Shown here one piece after another: positions 1 to 7,907 of a DNA stretch of 38,423 nucleotides. Within the stretch, counting starts at the first letter, position 1. Each line of letters begins with the position of its first letter. Source of the DNA: Aphodousia faecalis (GTDB lineage: Bacteria; Pseudomonadota; Gammaproteobacteria; Burkholderiales; Burkholderiaceae_F); NCBI GenBank assembly GCA_018712705.1, contig DVGM01000041.1:1-38423 (forward strand), given 5' to 3'. The notes under the pieces are model-generated. The model was not told the origin of the DNA, made no database searches, and was given only the letters and a program-made list of their open reading frames with translations. The translations under genes and the position numbers were made by a program.

Positions 1-541
1 GGGTGAATTTAATCTCGAAGGCATTGCTCCGGCTCCCCGTGGTTTGCCGCAAATCGAAGTGACCTTTGATATTGACGCCAACGGTATTTTGCACGTTTCC
101 GCTAAGGATAAGGCCACCGGCAAGGAAAACAACATCACGATTAAGGCCAGCTCCGGTTTGAGCGAAGATGAAATTCAACGCATGGTCAACGACGCTGAAG
201 CCAACAAGGCCGAAGACCACAAGCGCTTTGAATTGGCTCAATCGCGCAATATTGCCGATGCCTCCATCCACCAAGTCCAAAAGACTTTGAAGGATTTGGG
301 CGACAAGGTTGAAGCCTCTGACCGCATGGCTTGCGAAGACGGTATCAAGAAGGTTGAAGAAGCCATCCGTGGTGAAGACAAGGCCGCTATTGATGCCGCT
401 GTTGAACGTTTGATGACGGCCGCTCAAAAGATCGGCGAAAAGTTGAACGCTCAGGCTCAACAAGCTCAGCAAGCTCAACCGCAACAAGAAGCCAAGAAGG
501 CCGACGATGATGTGGTTGATGTGGACGCCAAGGAAAAATAA
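1..541 (+). CDS. dnaK: Molecular chaperone DnaK (Hsp70), C-terminal part
   Basis: This is the 3' end of dnaK; the frame is open from base 2, so the 5' part lies outside the window. The visible 179 residues begin with the end of the beta-sandwich substrate-binding domain (GEFNLEGIAPAPRG, then TFDIDANGILHVSAKDK, a hallmark Hsp70 stretch). The helical lid follows (SEDEIQRMVNDAE onward), then a Gln/Ala-rich linker and the acidic tail DDDVVDVDAKEK typical of bacterial DnaK. DnaK is the ATP-driven cytoplasmic folding chaperone that works with DnaJ and GrpE, and dnaJ follows directly, as in many proteobacteria. The TTG at 44 is an internal codon, not a start. Codon choice is biased (Leu TTG, Arg CGT/CGC), as in other highly expressed genes here such as rpsP. 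Confidence 0.97.
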   Translation, partial: GEFNLEGIAPAPRGLPQIEVTFDIDANGILHVSAKDKATGKENNITIKASSGLSEDEIQRMVNDAEANKAEDHKRFELAQSRNIADASIHQVQKTLKDLGDKVEASDRMACEDGIKKVEEAIRGEDKAAIDAAVERLMTAAQKIGEKLNAQAQQAQQAQPQQEAKKADDDVVDVDAKEK

Positions 542-551
542 TCCGTGAGAA

Positions 552-573
552 TTTGGGGGCTCAAGCCCCCAAA
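552..573 (+). promoter_or_regulatory. GC-rich hairpin just after dnaK
   Basis: A perfect 10-bp inverted repeat (TTTGGGGGCT and AGCCCCCAAA) starts 11 bp after the dnaK stop. It has a two-base centre, so the real loop is probably four bases. No T-run follows, so it is not a classic intrinsic terminator. It may instead be an mRNA-stabilising or processing hairpin that sets different dnaK and dnaJ levels; that role is inference. Confidence 0.6.
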
Positions 574-601
574 CTCGTACCGAACAGGGGTCTCATGAGC
601 G

Positions 602-644
602 AGGTTCAAGATCGGCGATGTCAATGACATCGGGGCTTGAACCT
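602..644 (+). promoter_or_regulatory. Long two-part stem-loop upstream of dnaJ
   Basis: The outer arms AGGTTCAAG (602-610) and CTTGAACCT (636-644) enclose inner arms CGATGTC (616-622) and GACATCG (626-632) around loop AAT. The structure lies 28 bp upstream of the dnaJ ATG and is not followed by a T-run. With the hairpin at 552-573 it makes the dnaK-dnaJ spacer almost wholly structured. Possible roles are RNA processing, partial attenuation or translational control. Confidence 0.55.
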
Positions 645-672
645 ATCGCTTTATCGCAAGGGTAGAAAAATA

Positions 673-1839
673 ATGAGCGATCGTGACTATTACGAAGTAT
701 TGGGTGTAGATAAAAGCGCAAGCGCAGCCGATATTAAGAAGGCTTATCGTCGTCTGGCCATGAAGTATCACCCCGACCGCAACAATGGGGATAAAGAGGC
801 CGAGGCGAAGTTTAAGGAAATCGGTGAAGCCTACGAGGTTTTGGGAGATGAACAAAAGCGTGCCGCTTATGACCGATTCGGTAAAGCCGGCGTAAACGGC
901 GGAGCCGGTGGTCCCGGTGGTCCCGGCGGTTTCGGTGGTTTTGGCCCTGAAGGTTTCGCGGGCGGTTTCGGCAACATGGGCGACTTGGGCGACATTTTCA
1001 GTGAATTTTTCGGCCAAGGCATGAGTGGACGCCGTCAACAAAGCGGTCCTCGAGCCACCAAGGGTGTGGACCTGCGCTATGACCTTGAAATTACGCTTGA
1101 GCAGGCGGCCAAGGGCTATACGGCGGAAATCCGTGTTCCTGTTTGGGAAAAATGTGATGTTTGTGATGGAACGGGCAGCCGCTCCAAAGCTAAACCGACG
1201 ACTTGTCCACACTGTAACGGTACCGGCGTCGTTTATGCCAAACAGGGCTTTTTCTCTGTTCAGCAGACGTGCCCCTACTGCCATGGATCCGGTACGGTGA
1301 TTTCTGATCCTTGCCCTAACTGCGACGGTACGGGCTTCAAGAAAGTCATGAAGACGCTTGAAGTGAAGATTCCTGCCGGTATCAACGCCGGTCAGCGTGT
1401 GCGTTTGCAAGGCAAAGGTCAGCCTGGTACCAATGGCGGTCCGGCAGGCGACCTGTATGTTGAAATCAGTATTAAACCGCACGAGATTTTCCAACGTGAT
1501 GGCGACGACCTTCATGTTGAATTGCCGATTTCCTTTGTCACAGCGGCTTTGGGTGGTGACGTGGATGTGCCTGTTTTGGACGGCGAAACCCGCATCACCA
1601 TTCCCGAAGGTACGCAAAGCGGTAAGATTTTGCGCCTGCGCGGCAAGGGTATCAAGAGTCTACGTACTGGCTACATGGGTGATCTTTACATCCATGTGTT
1701 TGTGGAAACGCCGGTTAATTTGACGCAAAAGCAAAAAGATTTGCTTCGACAGTTTGATGAAACAGTCTCCAAGCACGGTGAGAAGCATTCACCGAAGCAC
1801 CAGAGTTTCATGGATAAGATGAAAGATCTTTTTAGCTAA
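673..1839 (+). CDS. dnaJ: Co-chaperone DnaJ (Hsp40)
   Basis: DnaJ stimulates DnaK ATP hydrolysis and delivers unfolded clients. The 388-aa product has the complete type-I architecture. The J domain spans about residues 1-70, with HPD at 33-35. A Gly/Phe-rich linker spans about 75-125. Four CxxCxGxG zinc-binding motifs (CDVCDGTG, CPHCNGTG, CPYCHGSG, CPNCDGTG) start near residue 161, and a C-terminal substrate-binding region follows. I chose the ATG at 673, which gives the canonical MSDRDYYEVLG start; an in-frame TTG at 637 lies inside the upstream hairpin and adds an unconserved stretch. It probably shares the dnaK transcript and ends at the terminator at 1858-1888. Confidence 0.97.
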   Translation: MSDRDYYEVLGVDKSASAADIKKAYRRLAMKYHPDRNNGDKEAEAKFKEIGEAYEVLGDEQKRAAYDRFGKAGVNGGAGGPGGPGGFGGFGPEGFAGGFGNMGDLGDIFSEFFGQGMSGRRQQSGPRATKGVDLRYDLEITLEQAAKGYTAEIRVPVWEKCDVCDGTGSRSKAKPTTCPHCNGTGVVYAKQGFFSVQQTCPYCHGSGTVISDPCPNCDGTGFKKVMKTLEVKIPAGINAGQRVRLQGKGQPGTNGGPAGDLYVEISIKPHEIFQRDGDDLHVELPISFVTAALGGDVDVPVLDGETRITIPEGTQSGKILRLRGKGIKSLRTGYMGDLYIHVFVETPVNLTQKQKDLLRQFDETVSKHGEKHSPKHQSFMDKMKDLFS

Positions 1840-1855
1840 AAAGCTCGCTTTTCAA

Positions 1856-2389
1856 CTAAGCTCCGTTCTCAGTGTTCGGAGCTTTTTTGTTTCTACGCAA
1901 TGCGAATTTATATCCGATGAAGCCGAAAATGAGTCCTAACAGTGCGCCGGCGATAACGTCGCTTGGAAAATGCACAAAGAGGTAGAGTCGAGAAAAGCCC
2001 ATTAAAAAGGCAAGGATCAAAGCGAGCGAACCGGCTCTTTTATGGTAAAAAAACAAGGCAAACGCCGCAGCAAAGGCGGCCGCCGTGTGACCGGATGGAA
2101 AGGAGTGGTCGCTTAAACAAGCAAGCAACATGTCTTCAGGCACGGTTACGTCACAGGGGCGTTCTCGTCTGACCAATGGTTTGATGATGAGGTTGACTGC
2201 AACAAAATTAATGAGCAGTGCGATGCTGACGGCCAATCCAGACTGACGGTATTTTTCGATAATGAGCAAAAGGGCCGCCAGCGCAATCCAGATGGCCCCG
2301 AAATTGCCCAAAGAAGAAACGAAAAGCATGAAATGATCAAGATTTTCGCTTCTTAACGATTGAATAAAGTGCAAAAACAAAAATTCCAT
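1856..2389 (-). CDS. PAP2-family membrane phosphatase (BcrC/PgpB-like)
   Basis: This is an integral membrane acid phosphatase of the PAP2 superfamily, with several hydrophobic helices. All three signature motifs are present: K-x6-RP (KPLVRRERP), PSGH (FPSGHTAAA) and SR-x5-H-x3-D (SRLYLFVHFPSD), supplying the phosphate-binding and catalytic His/Asp residues. The size and short N-terminus resemble BcrC-type undecaprenyl-pyrophosphate phosphatases that recycle the cell-wall lipid carrier. Phosphatidylglycerophosphate or another lipid phosphate is an alternative substrate. I use the ATG at 2389 (177 aa); an in-frame TTG at 2419 adds ten residues but lies in the stem of the upstream gene's terminator. 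Neither start has a clear Shine-Dalgarno. The gene is convergent with dnaJ. Confidence 0.88.
   Translation of the reverse strand: MEFLFLHFIQSLRSENLDHFMLFVSSLGNFGAIWIALAALLLIIEKYRQSGLAVSIALLINFVAVNLIIKPLVRRERPCDVTVPEDMLLACLSDHSFPSGHTAAAFAAAFALFFYHKRAGSLALILAFLMGFSRLYLFVHFPSDVIAGALLGLIFGFIGYKFALRRNKKAPNTENGA
1858..1888 (+). terminator. Rho-independent terminator of dnaJ
   Basis: The arms AAGCTCCG (1858-1865) and CGGAGCTT (1877-1884) form a stem that runs into a T-run to 1888, 19 bp after the dnaJ stop. The stem overlaps the 3' coding end of the convergent PAP2 gene. Confidence 0.85.
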
Positions 2390-2400
2390 CGGATTACGTA

Positions 2401-2441
2401 AAAAATGAGCCGCCTTCAAGGTTAACTGAAAAGGCGGCTCA
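2401..2441 (-). terminator. Minus-strand terminator of the TDT transporter gene
   Basis: The arms TGAGCCGCCTT (2406-2416) and AAGGCGGCTCA (2431-2441) form a perfect 11-bp stem. Read on the minus strand, it is followed by a T-run (A-run 2401-2405 on plus). It starts 24 bp after the transporter stop and overlaps the possible TTG start of the PAP2 gene. Confidence 0.85.
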
Positions 2442-2464
2442 AGATGAGGAAATCCTACAAACCG

Positions 2465-3418
2465 TTACTCTTTTTGAGGTTTAGGCAGAATTTTGTCCAA
2501 ATTTTTGATAAAGAGAATGGCCACATAGGTAATGATGCAAGTGGCGATCACTAATTCAGCGTTTGCGAGCATTCTGAGCTCCCATGCATAAAAAGCGCCA
2601 ACTTCATACTGACCGACTAAATTGCTCATTTTATAGAGCGCGGTAGCGCCGATTGCTAAAGGGAAGGTGAAAGCCGCGTAGCCGGGAGAAAAGGGTAGGC
2701 GAAGCAACTTAAAGAGCGAAAGGTAGATGACTACGGTCATTAAAACGGCAATCCCCAATAGGACAGCGCACAAAAGCGGAGAAGGATTCTCAACAACAGT
2801 TAAAAGACCGGCCAATGAGAGACTGGCAGGGGCGGCCAAAATCGCTATGGTGGGCTTGGCGGCATCAGGAACCTGTGCGTAGAACATGAAGCGGTAAATC
2901 ATGACCGGAAGCATAACAGCATAGGAAACAATGCCGATCGTCAATAGGACTTGAGCGAAATTAAACCATTCCGGTGAAGGACAGGCGACATCAGCCACGA
3001 TGATGCCGACAGGTGGAATAAACCAACTTGGAACCATGTGCTGCATTTGACGTTCGCGCATGCGGAAAACAATAAAGGCGCCCAAAAAGAGCAGGTGTAC
3101 GATCACAGCCGCAAGCCATAGGTACTCGCCGACAAGAGGGAAAAAGCGACCGATTGCTTTAGAGACCACCATCGTGGCCATGGCAAAAGTGGGCACGATA
3201 CTGCCTAAAACAGGGTGGCGCAGATCAGTGATAAGGGTGTCGGCGTGAAAAACAAATCGAGTAAGCAGCAGGCAAAGCAATACAACGGCTATACCGGCCC
3301 CGATAAGTTGGCCCCAACCATAAAGCGGAAGAGCATTTTCCATCGACCAGCCTAAACTGGAAATACCAAGTGCAAGCCCCGCTACCGGGGTGGGCAGTGC
3401 ACGGACGCGTTTAATCAT
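2465..3418 (-). CDS. TDT/TehA (SLAC1-like) family membrane transporter
   Basis: This 317-aa protein is hydrophobic throughout, with about ten predicted transmembrane segments. It resembles the tellurite-resistance/dicarboxylate transporter (TDT) family: a short N-terminal amphipathic stretch then TPVAGLALG, repeated helical hairpins, and the conserved FxPGYAAFTFPLAIGATAL region in the C-terminal half. TDT/TehA proteins are trimeric anion channels or carriers; some members move malate and TehA contributes to tellurite resistance. The substrate cannot be read from this sequence. It starts 45 bp downstream of dinB on the same strand, so it may be co-transcribed, and it ends at its own terminator. 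Confidence 0.82.
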   Translation of the reverse strand: MIKRVRALPTPVAGLALGISSLGWSMENALPLYGWGQLIGAGIAVVLLCLLLTRFVFHADTLITDLRHPVLGSIVPTFAMATMVVSKAIGRFFPLVGEYLWLAAVIVHLLFLGAFIVFRMRERQMQHMVPSWFIPPVGIIVADVACPSPEWFNFAQVLLTIGIVSYAVMLPVMIYRFMFYAQVPDAAKPTIAILAAPASLSLAGLLTVVENPSPLLCAVLLGIAVLMTVVIYLSLFKLLRLPFSPGYAAFTFPLAIGATALYKMSNLVGQYEVGAFYAWELRMLANAELVIATCIITYVAILFIKNLDKILPKPQKE

Positions 3419-3463
3419 TCTTTAAGTTCCGTGATGTTAAAAGACAAGCGATTATATCAACTG

Positions 3464-4543
3464 TCAAAAAAGAGTCATCTGTTTAGCCAAATAGTCTTCG
3501 CGGATTTCTTGTTCGGTTTTGGAAACAGAAAGACCTAAAAGACGAATACCGGTAGCGGGCAGGGTCACATTTTTTAAAAGGCGGTAAGCTAAGGGTGTAA
3601 TTTTTTCGACACTATCGAGTACCTCATGACCAGAACCGCTGCGGGTCAAGGTGGTGAAATCAGGAAAGCGTACTTTAAGTGTCAACCTTTTTCCTTTAAA
3701 TTTGCGGCGGTTAACCCTTTGCGCAAGCTCATTAATGACCGAAGTCAAGGCTTCATCAATGGCTTTCCCTTTAATATCCCGCCCAAACGTTTCTTCACAG
3801 CCGACGGACTTACGTTCTCGGTGGGTGGTTACCTGTCGATCATCAATACCTCTGACAAAGTTATAGTAGGTCAGACCGGCTTTACCGAACAATTCAGCCA
3901 ATCGTGAGAGACTGACCGCTCTTAATTGCGGCGCTGTTGTGATGCCTAAAGCGTGTAACCGTTTTGCGGTGGCAGGACCAATTCCCCAAAAGGCTTCAAT
4001 TGGAAGCTTGTCGATAAAATCTAAAGCTTGATCCGGATGAATGACACAAAGGCCATCGGGTTTTCGGTAATCGCTTGCGATTTTGGCTAAAAATTTGTTG
4101 TAACTCACGCCGGCGCTTGCCACTAATCCCAGCTCCTCACGAATCTCTTTTTTTATCCGCTTGGCAATTTCTAGGCCTGTTCTTGCACCGATCTTATTGT
4201 CAGTGACGTCTAAAAACGCCTCGTCAATGGAAACCGGTTCGATGATGTCGGTGTAGCGTTCAAAAATTGCTCGGACTTGTTTAGAAACAGCTTGATAGTG
4301 TTTCATTCGAGAATGAACAAAAATAAGCTCAGGGCAGAGCTCTCGGGCTTTAGCCGAAGGCATGGCAGAATGCACGCCGAATTTCCTTGCCTCATAACTG
4401 GCAGTGGCCACTACCCCTCGGGCTCCGGCGTGTCCAACGGCAATAGGTTTGCCGCGCAAGGCTGGGTGATCACGTTGCTCAACAGACGCAAAAAACGCAT
4501 CCATGTCAACATGAATAATTTTTCGGAAGGGTTTGGCGCTCAT
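3464..4543 (-). CDS. dinB: DNA polymerase IV (Y-family, translesion)
   Basis: Pol IV is an error-prone DNA polymerase that bypasses lesions and extends misaligned ends. The 359-aa length is normal for the family. The N-terminal palm motif HVDMDAFFASVEQ (residues 11-23) and SIDEAFLDV (about 104-112) carry the three catalytic carboxylates. The helix-hairpin-helix region of the thumb (FWGIGPATAKRLHALGI) and the little-finger domain follow. The C-terminus ends QMTLF, which fits a beta-clamp-binding pentapeptide. The upstream gap to the divergent brnQ gene is about 210 bp; I could not find a convincing LexA-type palindrome there, so SOS control is not shown. Confidence 0.95.
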   Translation of the reverse strand: MSAKPFRKIIHVDMDAFFASVEQRDHPALRGKPIAVGHAGARGVVATASYEARKFGVHSAMPSAKARELCPELIFVHSRMKHYQAVSKQVRAIFERYTDIIEPVSIDEAFLDVTDNKIGARTGLEIAKRIKKEIREELGLVASAGVSYNKFLAKIASDYRKPDGLCVIHPDQALDFIDKLPIEAFWGIGPATAKRLHALGITTAPQLRAVSLSRLAELFGKAGLTYYNFVRGIDDRQVTTHRERKSVGCEETFGRDIKGKAIDEALTSVINELAQRVNRRKFKGKRLTLKVRFPDFTTLTRSGSGHEVLDSVEKITPLAYRLLKNVTLPATGIRLLGLSVSKTEQEIREDYLAKQMTLF

Positions 4544-4753
4544 AGTCGAGAATTCTAAATAAATTTTTCTAATGTTGGATTTAACACCGAAACGGATGAC
4601 AGTGCTGAAAATAAAAGAGAAAGACTGTGATTGGAGTTTGCAGTCGGTATTGCATCTCTGTGATATAGGGATTGCCAGAGTATTGGCTTTTCCTGAAATT
4701 TGCTAAAGTAGCAGAACTTTTGAAATTCAGATTTCGATATAGCTATTTTTCCG

Positions 4754-6079
4754 ATGAGCAATCAATTTAGTATTAACCAACGTTTGTTGTTGGGGTTAAC
4801 TCTTTTTTCCATGTTTTTTGGGGCGGGCAATCTTATTTTCCCGCCCTATCTGGGCTCTTTAGCCGGCGTTGACATGCCATGGGCCATGGCCGGCTTTGCA
4901 ATCACGGCCGTGTGTTTTCCGATCCTCGGGGTGATGACGGTTGCCCGCTCCGGCGGCTTAATGATGTTAGCCTCTCGCGTTCATCCGCAGTTTGCCTTTA
5001 TTTTTACATTGCTCATTTATTTGTCAATCGGTCCCTGCGTGGCCATTCCCCGTACGGCCAGTACTTCTTTTGAAATGGCCTTGGCTCCGTTATTTACGGC
5101 AACGACAGAGCCTTTCTTCTTGGATTTTTCTCCTCTGGTTTGCGCCCAATTTTTGTACTCTGTTTTCTTTTTTGGGTTGGCCGGAATCATGGCTTTAAAT
5201 CCTGAAAAACTCACGCAGCGTCTTGGCAAAGTTACTTCGCCCGCGCTCATTATCATGATTGCGCTTCTTTTCCTCGCGTGTCTGTTCCGACCGATCGCGG
5301 GTTACGGTTTAGCTTTACCCCCGTACGATCTCAATGCTTTCGTCAGAGGCTTCTTGGAAGGCTACCAAACCATGGATACGCTGGCTGCGCTCAACTTTGG
5401 TTTGATTATTGCCTTAAATGTCCAGGCCCTGGGCGTGAGCAATACCGAGGGTGTTGTACGTGAGACGGTAAAAGCCGGTATGATTGCCGGATTTTTCCTG
5501 ATTACGATCTATTTGGCCTTAGCCCATATTGGGGCAACTGTGGGCGGAGCCGGTTTGATCACCGAAAATGGTGCGCAGACATTAACTTCAGTGGCTGAAA
5601 TCCAATTCGGTTCTTGGGGCATCATTCTTTTAGGAATGATTTTCTTTGTCGCTTGTTTAAACACCTGTGTCGGTCTTTTATCCTGCTGCAGCGATTATTT
5701 CACCAAAGTTTTTCCGGCTCTGTCCTACCGTGGTTGGCTTCTGGTGTTTGTGCTTTGCAGCATGGTGGTCTCGAACGCGGGATTGACACTTATTCTTAAA
5801 CTGTCTATTCCGGTATTGATGTCAATTTATCCCGTAGCTCTGATGCTGATTATTCTCGGCTTGACGCATCACTTTAATCAGAATTTTTCCAAGGTGTATC
5901 CATTGACCATTACGATGACGGCGATTGTAAGCGTTGCCGGCGCGCTTAAAGATATTGGTGTTGATGTCCCGTTGTTGTCACATTTGCCTTTTTACTCCAT
6001 TGGTTTGGAATGGGTGACGCCGGCTCTTATCGGCTGGGTGATCGGAATTTTTTATTCCAAGCGTCATCTTGAAATTTAG
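4754..6079 (+). CDS. brnQ: Branched-chain amino acid:cation symporter
   Basis: This 441-aa LIVCS-family carrier takes up leucine, isoleucine and valine with Na+ or H+. The N-terminus (LGLTLFSMFFGAGNLIFPPYLG) is the conserved first helix and unwound Gly-rich loop of BrnQ proteins. About twelve hydrophobic segments follow, including the conserved NxxxLGV-type segment (ALNVQALGVSNTEGVVRETVKAG). The ATG at 4754 was kept because the conserved helix begins about 10 residues later. No good Shine-Dalgarno is visible. The gene is divergent from dinB and followed 52 bp later by mntP on the same strand. Confidence 0.93.
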   Translation: MSNQFSINQRLLLGLTLFSMFFGAGNLIFPPYLGSLAGVDMPWAMAGFAITAVCFPILGVMTVARSGGLMMLASRVHPQFAFIFTLLIYLSIGPCVAIPRTASTSFEMALAPLFTATTEPFFLDFSPLVCAQFLYSVFFFGLAGIMALNPEKLTQRLGKVTSPALIIMIALLFLACLFRPIAGYGLALPPYDLNAFVRGFLEGYQTMDTLAALNFGLIIALNVQALGVSNTEGVVRETVKAGMIAGFFLITIYLALAHIGATVGGAGLITENGAQTLTSVAEIQFGSWGIILLGMIFFVACLNTCVGLLSCCSDYFTKVFPALSYRGWLLVFVLCSMVVSNAGLTLILKLSIPVLMSIYPVALMLIILGLTHHFNQNFSKVYPLTITMTAIVSVAGALKDIGVDVPLLSHLPFYSIGLEWVTPALIGWVIGIFYSKRHLEI

Positions 6080-6096
6080 TTGTTAAAGTTGCCCGC

Positions 6097-6102
6097 TATA
6101 AT
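6097..6102 (+). promoter_or_regulatory. Candidate -10 element for mntP
   Basis: A perfect TATAAT lies 30 bp upstream of the mntP GTG, in the short gap after brnQ. No well-spaced -35 is present: TTGAAA is 22 bp upstream and TTGTTA only 11 bp. A separate mntP promoter is therefore possible but unproven. The gap is too short for a yybP-ykoY manganese riboswitch. Confidence 0.35.
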
Positions 6103-6131
6103 GGCGGCTCGACTAATTTGAAGGATCAGAA

Positions 6132-6719
6132 GTGCAATTATTAGAGATCTTTGGTATCGCTGTTGCTTTGTCGGTTGACGCAATGGTTGTAGCCTTGTGT
6201 TGGGGAGCCGTGCAGCCAAAAATCAAAGTCTCTCATGTGCTGAAGTTCTCTGTTGTGTTCGGAGTTTTTCAGGCACTGATGCCTGCTGTCGGCTGGCTTG
6301 CGGGGGGTGCCCTTTATAGCCTTATTAATGCCTGGGATCACTGGGTTGCTTTTGGGCTTCTCTTTTTTGTCGCCGTGTCAATGATCCGTGAGGCTTTTGA
6401 AAAGGATGAAGGTGAAGGGGAGTGTGAATGCCGCTCAATGGGTTCAGACATTGCATGGGGGAAACTTGCAATGTTGGCGGTAGCCACGAGCCTTGATGCC
6501 TTGGCGGTTGGTTTTTCCTTTGCGATGGTGTCTATGCCGATTGCGGGGCCGGCGGCTATTATCGGTATTGTCTGCGCCTTATTGACCGCTCTGGCTATGT
6601 TGGCGGCTGGCGTTTTATCTGAAAAAGCCGCACGCCATAGCAAAAAACTTTCACTGTTGGGTGCGGCTGTGTTGCTCTTAATAGGATTGAGAATTCTTTT
6701 TGAGCACGGCGTTTTCTAA
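6132..6719 (+). CDS. mntP: Putative manganese efflux pump, MntP family
   Basis: This 195-aa inner-membrane protein has about six helices arranged as an internal repeat. The family's acidic motif occurs in both halves, SVDAMVVAL near residue 14 and SLDALAVGF near residue 120. MntP proteins export Mn2+ to prevent manganese toxicity. A Cys/Glu-rich cytoplasmic loop (EKDEGEGECECRS) lies between the halves and could bind metal (inference). GTG is the start, with AAGGA about 8 bp upstream. Its TAA overlaps the stop codon of the convergent asparaginase gene by four bases. A manganese-type pyrophosphatase is encoded elsewhere in the window. Confidence 0.87.
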   Translation: MQLLEIFGIAVALSVDAMVVALCWGAVQPKIKVSHVLKFSVVFGVFQALMPAVGWLAGGALYSLINAWDHWVAFGLLFFVAVSMIREAFEKDEGEGECECRSMGSDIAWGKLAMLAVATSLDALAVGFSFAMVSMPIAGPAAIIGIVCALLTALAMLAAGVLSEKAARHSKKLSLLGAAVLLLIGLRILFEHGVF

Positions 6720-7720
6720 TAACGTTCAAACATTTCTCTTAAGGCACCAATATCCGTGATGCCTTTTTTCAACGCCAATTGCAAAAGAATTCGGGATTTC
6801 ACTGCGGACAAATTCCAAGAAGAGATCAATCCGGCCTCTTCCCATTCACTTAAGCCGTTAAATACCGGTCCGGTGAAGACCCGTGAACTGCGAATCACTC
6901 GGACGCCGGCTTTTGAGGCGCGCTTAAGGCCCGGAAGAACTTTTTCAGGCACGCAGCCGTTTCCAAGACCGGCAAAAACAATACCCTTGGCGCCGATTGC
7001 CACAGTGGCATCAACTAACATCGAGTCATCGTCGGCGTGAGAGATCAAAATATCCACTCGAGGGAAAGATTCGTCTTGATCAAAATCATGCACGCTAAAC
7101 GGCGTGGCCATCGTATGCGGACGGGTTGAACGGTTGTAATACATGACGGCGTTGTCAATCACCGCGCCAAGTTCGCCCGTATTTAATCCGGAGAAAGTAG
7201 CGACATTGGTGGTGTTGGTTTTGGTGCTAAAGCGTGCGCTTCCAATGGTGTTGTTAAGTACCATTAATACTCCCAACCCTTCGGACTGGTCATCCAAAGC
7301 CACTTGGAAGGCGTTATAAAGATTTAAGATTCCGTCAGCAGAAAGGGCAGTGGCCGGACGCATGGCGCCGGTTATGACGACAGGTTTTTGCGTTTTTAAA
7401 ATCAGGTGAAGGAAGTAGGCTGTCTCTTCCATGGTGTCAGTGCCATGAGTGATCACAACAGCGTCCACATCATCACGATCGACAGCGCTTTGCACACTTC
7501 GCGCGAGCTTAAGCCAAATTTCACTGGTCATGGAACTGGAGTCCACATGACTGACGGCTTCTTGTTCAAGTTCAATTTTGTCCTTCAGATCAGGTAATTG
7601 ATCAAGCAACGCATTGATTGACAAATGCCCTAAACGATACCCAGTGGTTTGAGTGGCACTTTCGCCGGAACTGACAATGGTGCCGCCTGTGGACATGAGG
7701 ATGATCTTTTTCTTAGCCAT
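6716..7720 (-). CDS. L-asparaginase (type II-like, no signal peptide)
   Basis: The enzyme hydrolyses L-asparagine to aspartate and ammonia. The 334-aa sequence has the first catalytic threonine in TGGTI (residues 11-15) and the second Thr-Asp pair in HGTDTMEE (from residue 92). It also has GAMRP, and STKTNTTNVATF with the lysine that completes the active site, which matches the AnsB (type II) subgroup. Type II enzymes are usually exported. Here the N-terminus MAKKKIILMSTGGT leads straight into the catalytic strand with no signal peptide, so it should be cytoplasmic. GGGAAC precedes the ATG as a weak Shine-Dalgarno. It is divergent from an aspartate/glutamate racemase gene. Confidence 0.92.
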   Translation of the reverse strand: MAKKKIILMSTGGTIVSSGESATQTTGYRLGHLSINALLDQLPDLKDKIELEQEAVSHVDSSSMTSEIWLKLARSVQSAVDRDDVDAVVITHGTDTMEETAYFLHLILKTQKPVVITGAMRPATALSADGILNLYNAFQVALDDQSEGLGVLMVLNNTIGSARFSTKTNTTNVATFSGLNTGELGAVIDNAVMYYNRSTRPHTMATPFSVHDFDQDESFPRVDILISHADDDSMLVDATVAIGAKGIVFAGLGNGCVPEKVLPGLKRASKAGVRVIRSSRVFTGPVFNGLSEWEEAGLISSWNLSAVKSRILLQLALKKGITDIGALREMFERY

Positions 7721-7855
7721 AATGGGTTCCCCTGAAATCAGTTGGTTCGTATTATGCCAAAAGAATATTTCTTGTCTTGAAAAATCATTTTTTAGGTGGC
7801 TTTTTGAATTTTGAAACGATCTGTTGCATGCATTGCAGCTCGTTGCACGCGCTTG

Positions 7856-7867
7856 AGATTTAAATCT
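7856..7867. promoter_or_regulatory. 12-bp perfect palindrome between asparaginase and racemase genes
   Basis: AGATTTAAATCT lies in the 187-bp divergent intergenic region, 40 bp upstream of the racemase ATG. It could be an operator site for a shared regulator, or simply an AT-rich coincidence. No regulator gene is adjacent. Confidence 0.3.
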
Positions 7868-7907
7868 TTCCGTTCTATTCTCAAAGGAGCTTTAGCAAGG
7901 AGTTCTT

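Noticed and set aside
643..1617. Long minus-strand ORF (324 codons)
   Set aside because: It is antisense to dnaJ, whose every domain is conserved. The antisense product shows no family features and arises from codon bias.
4555..4761. Minus-strand ORF of 68 codons between dinB and brnQ
   Set aside because: No Shine-Dalgarno, odd composition, and it overlaps the brnQ start. I treat the gap as a divergent promoter region.
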